DNA from: a bacterium
GTDB taxonomy: Bacteria > Patescibacteriota > Patescibacteriia > S139-126 > S139-133
Direction of reading: 5' to 3'
NCBI GenBank assembly: GCA_030429785.1
Contig: JAUIEQ010000060.1
Span: forward strand, 1 to 5,278
Length of the DNA: 5,278 bases
Part shown: piece by piece, positions 1-5,176 of the stretch
Position numbering within the stretch: position 1 is the first letter of the stretch
Layout of the letters: the number at the start of each line of letters is the position of its first letter
Made by a program: the position numbers and the translations under genes
Notes under the pieces: model-generated
What the model was told of the DNA's origin: nothing
What the model saw: only the letters and a program-made list of their open reading frames with translations
The model's database searches: none

Positions 1-99
1 AGTCCATAAAAGTAAAGAGAAAGTTTTTTTGAAAATAGTATTAGCCGTTCTTATTTGTTGTTAGTTGATTTTCATTCCCTTAGTTTTTTTCTTGTTTTG

Positions 100-108
100 T
101 GGTATACT
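100..108 (+). promoter_or_regulatory. Candidate extended -10 promoter for the pilin gene
   Basis: TGGTATACT fits the extended -10 pattern TGn-TATAAT, with TATACT at 103-108. No good -35 box sits 16-18 bp upstream; the best is TTAGTT near 80-85. It would therefore depend on the extended -10 element. A start near 115 would leave a leader of about 150 nt before the ATG at 266. A second TATACT at 227-232, with TTGTCG at 206-211, is an alternative, but its 15-bp spacer is short and it lies inside a palindrome. In DNA this AT-rich, either could be chance. Confidence 0.35.
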
Positions 109-115
109 TTATATA

Positions 116-131
116 CACATAAATATATGTG
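116..131. repeat. Inverted repeat at the presumed transcription start
   Basis: CACATA (116-121) and TATGTG (126-131) are perfect 6-bp inverted arms around a 4-bp AATA centre. The site begins 7 bp downstream of the candidate -10 box, where a repressor could sit, or where the 5' end of the RNA could fold. There is no direct evidence for either role. Confidence 0.3.
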
Positions 132-164
132 GAAAAATAAAGGTCGATTCTTTATAAAAAAATA

Positions 165-175
165 GTACTAAGTAC
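165..175. repeat. Palindrome GTACTAAGTAC upstream of the pilin gene
   Basis: GTACT-A-AGTAC is a perfect 11-bp palindrome around a single central base. Its core TACTAAGTA (166-174) is the exact reverse complement of the core of the longer palindrome at 227-245 (TACTTAGTA, 232-240). Two matching palindromic sites in one promoter region suggest a dimeric regulator's operator pair, but no regulator is identified. Confidence 0.4.
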
Positions 176-226
176 GATAAGCTATAGATTCTTTCTTTCA
201 GACGCTTGTCGATGAAAGTGAGGTTC

Positions 227-245
227 TATACTACTTAGTAGTATA
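227..245. repeat. 19-bp palindrome just upstream of the pilin start
   Basis: TATACTACT (227-235) and AGTAGTATA (237-245) are perfect 9-bp inverted arms around a single T. As DNA this looks like an operator. As RNA it would form an 8-bp hairpin with a 3-nt loop ending 20 nt before the start codon. Its core is shared, inverted, with 165-175, centre to centre 66 bp away. The function is unknown. Confidence 0.45.
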
Positions 246-265
246 TTTGATCTTAATGTATTGCT

Positions 266-787
266 ATGATCAAACAACAAAAAGGATTTACATTGATCGA
301 GCTTTTGGTGGTAATTGCTATCATCGGGTTGCTTTCAACTCTTGCAGTAGTATCACTAAATAATGCTCGTGAAAAATCACGTGACGCAAAACGTGTCGCT
401 GATATCCGATCATTACAAACCGCGTTGGAGTTACGATTTGTGGATTCAGAAAACTATCCACTTGAAGGAACTGCGCTTATTATTGGTGGTTCAACTGATA
501 ACTCAATTACAGATGCAGCTAGTTTAGCTGATAACTGTACTGGTGCAGGCACTTGCTATATGGGTGATATTCCAAGTGATCCAAGCGGTTCTACAATTTG
601 TACATCTGCGAGTACAGCAACATGTGCATATTCATATCAGAGTACAACATCAGCTGGTGCAGCATGTAGCACAGCTCCATGTCTTAACTACCAGCTCTGG
701 TTCTTACTCGAAGGTGCTGCTGGTGAGCTAGCTGCTGGTGCTAATTGTGCAACTGAGGTAGGTATTTCTGGTAGCTGTCTTCATTAA
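266..787 (+). CDS. Type IV pilin / type II secretion pseudopilin-like protein
   Basis: A 173-aa protein with a class III signal peptide. A short basic leader (MIKQQKG, 1-7) is followed by the prepilin peptidase site G7|F8, with Glu at mature position 5 (E12) and a hydrophobic helix at about 8-31. Residues 32-65 form a charged amphipathic extension of the N-terminal helix, as in GspG/PilA-type proteins. The rest is a small, Ser/Thr/Ala/Gly-rich globular domain with eight cysteines (91, 97, 112, 120, 134, 139, 161, 171), an even number that would allow four disulfides outside the membrane. By family knowledge the protein is processed by a PilD-type peptidase and built into a pilus or pseudopilus; no assembly ATPase or peptidase gene is in the window, so pilus versus secretion role is open. 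The ATG at 266 gives a normal-length leader, and there is no Shine-Dalgarno sequence. It stands as a single transcription unit ended by the hairpin at 808-838. Confidence 0.9.
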   Translation: MIKQQKGFTLIELLVVIAIIGLLSTLAVVSLNNAREKSRDAKRVADIRSLQTALELRFVDSENYPLEGTALIIGGSTDNSITDAASLADNCTGAGTCYMGDIPSDPSGSTICTSASTATCAYSYQSTTSAGAACSTAPCLNYQLWFLLEGAAGELAAGANCATEVGISGSCLH

Positions 788-807
788 TACAAGTTTTTGT
801 ACATCAC

Positions 808-838
808 AAACCCTTTGCCTGCATGGCAAGGGGTTTTT
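808..838 (+). terminator. Intrinsic terminator of the pilin gene
   Basis: A 12-bp stem (808-819 with 825-836, one G-T wobble at 814/830) closes a 5-nt TGCAT loop and runs into a T tract (834-838). It begins 20 nt after the pilin stop codon. CAC at 805-807 and GTG at 839-841 could extend the stem after a small bulge. It insulates the pilin from the next gene, and it rules out the in-frame ATG at 823, which lies inside the loop, as a start for that gene. Confidence 0.9.
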
Positions 839-856
839 GTGTTTATAGGGTGGGTG

Positions 857-885
857 CTGACATCTTTGCTTGTCTCAGTTACAAT
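857..885 (+). promoter_or_regulatory. Sigma-70-type promoter, predicted leaderless start at 892
   Basis: The -35 box CTGACA (857-862, 5 of 6 to consensus) and -10 box TACAAT (880-885, 5 of 6) are separated by the optimal 17 bp. The expected start is 6-7 bp after the -10 box, at or next to the A of the ATG at 892, which would give an mRNA with no leader. The groES promoter has the same spacing and an identical -10 box, which supports both calls. It lies 16 nt beyond the pilin terminator. Confidence 0.75.
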
Positions 886-891
886 AGGTAT

Positions 892-1794
892 ATGAAAGAA
901 TATATTGCAACTATTGCTTTTTTTGATCAGTTTGACTATCCATTAACACGTGTTGAGCTCGAGCGTTGGCAGCTGCTTGACGCTGCTTTGCCGTATGCTG
1001 TGAGTAGTCACATGGAACAGAACATTGAGACTAATCAGGGCTTTTATTTTTTGCAGGGCAACAATCATATTGTTCAGTCAAGAAAAAACCGATATATACA
1101 TGCAGATAGTAAGTACCGCAAGGCTTGTGCATTTGCGCGTATGATTAAATTTGTTCCATTTATTCGTTTGTTGGCTGTTTGTAATACGCTTGCATACAAT
1201 AATGCGCGCCGTGATAGTGATATAGATGTATTTATTGTTGTAGAAAAAAATAGGTTGTGGCTAAGTAGATTTGTGATTACAGTCATTGCGCAGCTTACGC
1301 GAATGCGTCGCCATGGAAAAAAAATAACAGATAGAGTGTGTTTGAGTTTTTATGTGACTACAGATCAGCTTGATTTTGAGTCGATTACTAACAAGCCACA
1401 TGATCCGTATTTTTTGTTTTGGATGTTGCAACTTGTTCCTATACTTGATATCAATGGAACATTTGAAACATTTATTCATGCAAATGTATGGTTGCGTCGA
1501 TATGTAGCTCACCCTCAGTCTATGGTCCCAAGTAGTCAACGAAGTGTTCCTGATTCTTTTGCAAGCAAAAAAATTCGTGGTTTTTTTGAAAAAGTATTAT
1601 TTGGATCGCTTGGCGATATACTGAATTCGCTTGCAAAGCTTTTTGAGCAAGCGCTCATCAAGCAGCACAAAGACAGTCGAGCTTGGGATGCTGACACTGC
1701 GGTTATTGTATCTGATACAATGTTAAAGTTTCATGAGTCAGATCAGCGGGAACATTATTGTGAGGTATGGAAAAAAACACTTTCTCAGTTATAA
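892..1794 (+). CDS. Uncharacterised nucleotidyltransferase-fold protein with winged-helix-like N-terminus
   Basis: A 300-aa soluble protein. Residues about 1-65 (FFDQFDYPLTRVELERW at 10-26) look like a winged-helix domain. Residues 91-117 contain NTLAYNNARRDSDIDVFIVV, which matches the metal-binding hG[GS]...DxD region of pol-beta-type minimal nucleotidyltransferases, with D110 and D112 as the DxD pair. The usual Gly-Ser before it is replaced by Asn-Thr (98-99), so activity is not assured. The region RRHGKKITDRVCLSFYVT (139-156) and the C-terminal MLKFHESDQRE (277-287) look conserved in a family I associate with Patescibacteria hypothetical proteins, but I cannot name a substrate. The start is set at ATG 892, not 823, because of the terminator and the promoter just upstream. 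The 3' end overlaps the membrane protein gene by 28 bp, suggesting translational coupling and a shared task, possibly in surface glycan metabolism (inference). Confidence 0.7.
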   Translation: MKEYIATIAFFDQFDYPLTRVELERWQLLDAALPYAVSSHMEQNIETNQGFYFLQGNNHIVQSRKNRYIHADSKYRKACAFARMIKFVPFIRLLAVCNTLAYNNARRDSDIDVFIVVEKNRLWLSRFVITVIAQLTRMRRHGKKITDRVCLSFYVTTDQLDFESITNKPHDPYFLFWMLQLVPILDINGTFETFIHANVWLRRYVAHPQSMVPSSQRSVPDSFASKKIRGFFEKVLFGSLGDILNSLAKLFEQALIKQHKDSRAWDADTAVIVSDTMLKFHESDQREHYCEVWKKTLSQL

Positions 1795-3119
1795 AAACAG
1801 CGCATGCGTTCGTAGTCTCAGGGATCTTGGCATGGGTTGGGTTGATTTTATGGCAGGCTAGAATTGTTATTGACCCTCGGTATGTGCGAGGAGTTTTTTG
1901 GGAATACGGTAGTATTTCTTTGTATGCGCATGAAGTAGTGTTGTTGATAGTTTTGGCTGTATGGTTGATTGTACTGGTTGTGTCTGGAGATCTCTGGTTG
2001 GTGGTAAAAAAGATTAGTGTATCAATAACAGGCGTTCAGCATTTTTTAGCGCTTGCAATTTGTCTTTTGATTCTTTGGCTGGTTGGGGGTGTATTTTGGT
2101 CAGTCGATCCATTGGTTACCGTCAGTCGATTGGTTCATATAGTATTGAGTGCATTGGGGGTGGGTGTGCTGGTGTATTACAAAGTTTCTTGGCAAAGCGT
2201 TGCTGTCATGCTTGTAGCTGGCGAAGTAGCGCAAGGATTGCTTGCAATTAACCAAACAATTGATCAAGTGGTTATTGGTTCAACATATTTTGGAATTTCT
2301 CCGCAAATACCATGGCAGTATGGAACGTCAGTAATCCTGTATGATCAGGGTCGTTGGTTGCGTGCTTATGGTTCGCTCCCGCATCCAAATATTCTCGGTG
2401 GGATCAGTGCAATTGTGACGCTTCTTGCAGTTGCGCTGTATTGTTCATGGTGCAACTTGCCATTGAGAGTACGGACTATGCGAGCGCAGGTAGTGCGTGC
2501 TGGTATGTTGGGAGCGCTCGTGTTTATTATGTCAGCATTGGTGGTAAGTTTTTCACGAGCAGGGTGGCTTGGAGCTGTTGTCGGTCTTTTGTGGTTTGGA
2601 GTTGCTATAGTATTATTTAAAGCTAACGCGCGTGGCGCGTTGTTGCGCGCAGCTTTGATTGTGATTATGACATTAGGAATATGGGTATATGCGCAGCCGA
2701 GTCCATTTGTAGTTCGGTTGTCTGCTCAAGCGCCACTTGAGCAGCAGTCAATAGACGAGCGAGGGATTTCTTTTGAAGATAGTAAAGAAATTGTTAAAAG
2801 TTCGTGGTTATATGGAACAGGGTTTGGAACATACACACATCAGTTGTTGACTCAGTACCCTGAGCGAGCTATGCATATCAACCAACCCGTTCATAATACA
2901 TTGTTGCTTATCGCTAGTGAGCTTGGAGCGGTTGGATTTTTATTGGTCGGGAGTGTGGTTTTTTTGGTGTGGCGCAGATCAAAAAGTCATATGTTCAGTA
3001 CAGCTGTTATATTCAGTATGGGTGCTATGATGATGTTTGACCACTGGTGGGTGAGCTTGGTTGTTGGGGGTTCTGTGGCGATGATTATGTTATATATCGT
3101 GCACACTATAGATGTATAG
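1767..3119 (+). CDS. O-antigen ligase/polymerase-like (Wzy_C superfamily) membrane protein
   Basis: A 450-aa polytopic inner-membrane protein with roughly 12 hydrophobic segments (for example 15-30, 56-72, 91-110, 119-137, 209-226, 247-262, 265-284, 291-309, 377-400 and 428-446). Family signposts are in order: R199-AYGSLPHPN (H206, P207, N208), SFSRAGW (261-267), a large extracytoplasmic loop at about 310-375 with GTGFGTY (350-356), then QPVHN with H376 and E385-LG, and a late DHWW (425-428). These match WaaL/Wzy/PglL-type enzymes, which transfer or polymerise lipid-linked glycans outside the membrane; conserved Arg and His residues in those loops are important in WaaL. Ligase, polymerase and protein O-oligosaccharyltransferase cannot be told apart by sequence alone. 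The ATG at 1767 lies inside the previous gene, and a GAGG at 1762-1765 is too close to it to be a normal ribosome binding site. The gene ends 14 bp before the CIRCE element. Confidence 0.85.
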   Translation: MEKNTFSVIKTAHAFVVSGILAWVGLILWQARIVIDPRYVRGVFWEYGSISLYAHEVVLLIVLAVWLIVLVVSGDLWLVVKKISVSITGVQHFLALAICLLILWLVGGVFWSVDPLVTVSRLVHIVLSALGVGVLVYYKVSWQSVAVMLVAGEVAQGLLAINQTIDQVVIGSTYFGISPQIPWQYGTSVILYDQGRWLRAYGSLPHPNILGGISAIVTLLAVALYCSWCNLPLRVRTMRAQVVRAGMLGALVFIMSALVVSFSRAGWLGAVVGLLWFGVAIVLFKANARGALLRAALIVIMTLGIWVYAQPSPFVVRLSAQAPLEQQSIDERGISFEDSKEIVKSSWLYGTGFGTYTHQLLTQYPERAMHINQPVHNTLLLIASELGAVGFLLVGSVVFLVWRRSKSHMFSTAVIFSMGAMMMFDHWWVSLVVGGSVAMIMLYIVHTIDV

Positions 3120-3133
3120 TATGGTATTTGTTT

Positions 3134-3160
3134 TTAGCACTCTTGACTTGAGAGTGCTAG
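3134..3160 (+). promoter_or_regulatory. CIRCE operator (HrcA binding site)
   Basis: TTAGCACTC, a 9-bp spacer and GAGTGCTAG match the CIRCE consensus (TTAGCACTC-N9-GAGTGCTAA) at every arm position except the last base. In many bacteria HrcA binds this site and represses groESL until heat stress; hrcA itself is not in the window. The stem can extend by T3143-A3151 and wobble pairs, and it is followed by four Ts, so the transcript hairpin might also slow or stop readthrough from the gene upstream. Confidence 0.96.
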
Positions 3161-3171
3161 TTTTGTACAAT
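3143..3171 (+). promoter_or_regulatory. groESL promoter with its -35 box inside CIRCE
   Basis: TTGACT (3143-3148) fills the first six bases of the CIRCE spacer. TACAAT (3166-3171) follows after exactly 17 bp. HrcA bound to the operator would cover the -35 box and most of the spacer, which explains repression by occlusion. The predicted start is near 3177-3179, giving a leader of about 35 nt before groES. Confidence 0.85.
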
Positions 3172-3212
3172 AGCCAATGTAAACTAATGCTAATTATTAA
3201 TGTATTGTTAGT

Positions 3213-3491
3213 ATGCAAATCAAACCATTAGGTGATCGCGCAGTGCTGGAACCAGTAACTGCTGAGGACACAACACCGTCAGGTATTGTGTTGCCTGACA
3301 CAGTTGATAAAGAAAAATCAGAACAAGCAAAAATCGTCGCGCTCGGCGGCGGAGAAGAAATTGCCAAACTGAATCTCAAGGTTGGCGATATTGTTATTGC
3401 CGCACGATATGCTGGCACAGACGTAACAGTTGATGATGTTGAGTACAAGGTCGTAACTCATGAAGACATCGTAGCTGTTATTGAAGGGTAA
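3213..3491 (+). CDS. groES: Co-chaperonin GroES (Hsp10)
   Basis: A 92-aa protein, slightly shorter than the 97-aa E. coli protein and typical for the family. It opens with the canonical IKPLGDRAVLEP (3-14). The mobile loop, about 17-36, carries the GroEL-contacting hydrophobic tripeptide I25-V26-L27 in PSGIVLP. KVGDIVI (56-62) and the C-terminal strand EDIVAVIE (84-91) are standard. The roof-loop region around GGGEEIAKLN (45-54) is short. GroES caps the GroEL ring so that substrate folds in an enclosed chamber. The start follows directly from the conserved N-terminus; the upstream bases hold no Shine-Dalgarno sequence. It is first in a two-gene operon under CIRCE control, 23 nt before groEL. 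Confidence 0.97.
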   Translation: MQIKPLGDRAVLEPVTAEDTTPSGIVLPDTVDKEKSEQAKIVALGGGEEIAKLNLKVGDIVIAARYAGTDVTVDDVEYKVVTHEDIVAVIEG

Positions 3492-3514
3492 CTTGCAATT
3501 AATTTTTGAATTTT

Positions 3515-5176
3515 ATGGCAAAGCAAATTAAATTTAATGAAGAAGCACGCGCTGCGATTTTGGCAGGTGTTAATAAGGTGGCTAATGTTGTCAAAGTAAC
3601 CTACGGTCCAATGGGACGAGATGTAGTACTTGATAAAGGATTTGGTTCACCAACAGTAACCAACGATGGTGTAACGGTTGCGAAAGAAGTGGAACTTGAA
3701 GATAAGTTCGAAAACATTGGTGCAGAACTTGTCAAAGAAGTTGCAACCAAGACAAATGAAATCGCTGGTGATGGTACAACAACTGCAACTGTATTGACAC
3801 AAGCAATGTTGACTGAAGGTATCAAGAACATTGTAGCTGGTAATGACCCAATTGCAATTCAATCAGGCATGCGCAAAGCAGTGCGAGCTGCAGTTGAGGG
3901 CCTGAAGTCAATCAGCCAAGAAGTACAAGACAAAAAAGAAAAAGCACAAGTTGCAACCATTTCTTCACTTGATAAAGAAGTGGGTGAAATGATTGCTGAT
4001 GCAATGGAAGAAGTTGGTAAGGATGGTGTGATTACTGTTGAAGAATCACAAACCATGGGTCTTGAGAAGGAAGTAGTGAAAGGAATGCGGATTGATAAGG
4101 GGTTTGTGTCTCCATATATGGTGACTGACTCACAACGCATGGAAGCTGAAATGACTGACGTAGCTATTTTGGTTACTGACCAAAAAATTTCTGCTATCAA
4201 AGATGTCTTGCCATTACTCGAAAGCCTTGCGCAAGCTGGCAAAAAAGACTTAGTTATTATTGCTGAAGATATTGAAGGTGAGGCACTAGCAACATTTGTT
4301 GTGAACAAGCTACGTGGAACCTTTAATGTGCTTGGTATCAAGGCTCCAGGATTTGGTGATCGTCGAAAAGACATGTTGCAAGATATTGCAATCCTTACTG
4401 GTGCTCGGTTTATTACTGAAGACATGGGCCTCAAGCTTGATAACGCAAGCGCTGATGATCTCGGTAGTGCTCGTAAGGTAATTGCCAACAAAGAACACGC
4501 AACTATTGTTGAAGGGAAGGGTGATCAGCAAGCAGTAACTGACCGTGTGAATCAAATCAAAGCAGCCTACCAAGACAGTACGTCTGACTTTGACAAAGAA
4601 AAATTACAAGAACGCATGGCAAAACTTGCAGGTGGTGTAGCTGTGATCAAGGTTGGTGCTGCAACTGAAACTGAAATGAAAGAAAAGAAATACAAGATCG
4701 AAGATGCATTGAATGCAACTCGAGCTGCTGTGGAAGAGGGAATTATTCCAGGTGGTGGTTCATCATTCTTGAAAGTTGCGTATGCGCTCAAAGGGCTTAT
4801 GAAAGAAGAAGTGACAGGTGATGAAGAAATTGGTCTTCGTATTGTACAAAAAGCAATGATCGCACCATTTCGACAAATCGCAGCCAACGCAGGCATGACT
4901 GACATTGCGCTTATTGTTGAAAGTGTCAAAGACATCAAGGACAAGCACCAAGGATATGACTTCAAAAACGGCGAAGTAAAGAACATGCTTGATGCTGGTA
5001 TTATTGATCCATTAAAAGTTGCTCGCGCAGGTCTTGAGAATGCAGCTTCAATTGCAAGTACAATGCTGACAACCGAAGCAGTCGTAACTGATCTCCCAGA
5101 CGATAAAGACGGCGGTATGCCTGATATGGGAGGTGGAATGCCAGGAATGGGCGGCGGAAAACTATGCGGTGGCTGA
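3515..5176 (+). CDS. groL: Chaperonin GroEL (Hsp60), 3' end altered by a junction
   Basis: A 553-aa ATP-dependent chaperonin that folds proteins with GroES. The ATG at 3515 gives the canonical MAKQIKF; a TTG at 3506 would only add three residues. Visible nucleotide-binding residues are T29-YGP (29-32), D51, D86-GTTT (86-90), D397 in KIEDALNATRAAVEEG, and G413-G415. The apical domain shows KGFVSPY (195-201) and IIAEDIEGEALATFVVN (248-264), and GFGDRRK (279-285) is intact. The equatorial TYGPMGRD (29-36) differs from the common TLGPKGRN. The C-terminus begins the usual Gly-Met tail (GGMPDMGGGMPGMGGG, 533-548) but then reads KLCGG and stops at TGA. Those last residues contain the only cysteine and are encoded by the AraC-like foreign segment, so the native tail is missing, probably by only a few residues. 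The chaperonin body is complete. No Shine-Dalgarno sequence precedes it. Confidence 0.96.
   Translation: MAKQIKFNEEARAAILAGVNKVANVVKVTYGPMGRDVVLDKGFGSPTVTNDGVTVAKEVELEDKFENIGAELVKEVATKTNEIAGDGTTTATVLTQAMLTEGIKNIVAGNDPIAIQSGMRKAVRAAVEGLKSISQEVQDKKEKAQVATISSLDKEVGEMIADAMEEVGKDGVITVEESQTMGLEKEVVKGMRIDKGFVSPYMVTDSQRMEAEMTDVAILVTDQKISAIKDVLPLLESLAQAGKKDLVIIAEDIEGEALATFVVNKLRGTFNVLGIKAPGFGDRRKDMLQDIAILTGARFITEDMGLKLDNASADDLGSARKVIANKEHATIVEGKGDQQAVTDRVNQIKAAYQDSTSDFDKEKLQERMAKLAGGVAVIKVGAATETEMKEKKYKIEDALNATRAAVEEGIIPGGGSSFLKVAYALKGLMKEEVTGDEEIGLRIVQKAMIAPFRQIAANAGMTDIALIVESVKDIKDKHQGYDFKNGEVKNMLDAGIIDPLKVARAGLENAASIASTMLTTEAVVTDLPDDKDGGMPDMGGGMPGMGGGKLCGG

Larger units (their letters stand above)
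1..265. other. AT-rich non-coding upstream region of the pilin gene
   Basis: No coding frame on either strand is convincing here. The stretch is strongly AT-rich, with several T and A runs, and holds a possible extended -10 promoter (100-108), an inverted repeat just downstream of it (116-131) and two related palindromes (165-175 and 227-245). A weak imperfect stem (CTTTC 195-199 with GAAAG 214-218, plus GAC 201-203 with GTC 208-210) lies between the palindromes. No tRNA, rRNA or known riboswitch was recognised. The gene to the left lies outside the window, and no clear terminator for it is visible. Confidence 0.6.

Noticed and set aside
195..218. Small RNA or riboswitch in the pilin leader
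   Set aside because: Only short, interrupted stems are present, and no known RNA family pattern is recognisable.
823..891. N-terminal extension of the nucleotidyltransferase-like gene from ATG 823
   Set aside because: This ATG lies in the loop of the pilin terminator, upstream of the gene's promoter. The extra 23 residues do not resemble a protein domain, and ATG 892 fits the promoter.
3177..3231. ATGTAA start-stop at the predicted groES transcript end, and a 14-codon upstream frame (3187-3231) overlapping groES
   Set aside because: Both are very short, lack ribosome binding signals and are expected by chance in AT-rich leaders; no conservation evidence.
3506..3514. TTG start for groEL giving MNF-MAK
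   Set aside because: GroEL proteins start at MAK; the ATG at 3515 matches exactly.
3859..4491. Antisense 210-aa open frame inside groEL
   Set aside because: It is fully covered by groEL, Ser/Thr/Pro/Ile-rich as expected from the reverse of groEL codons, has no own promoter or recognisable motif, and is a shadow of codon bias.
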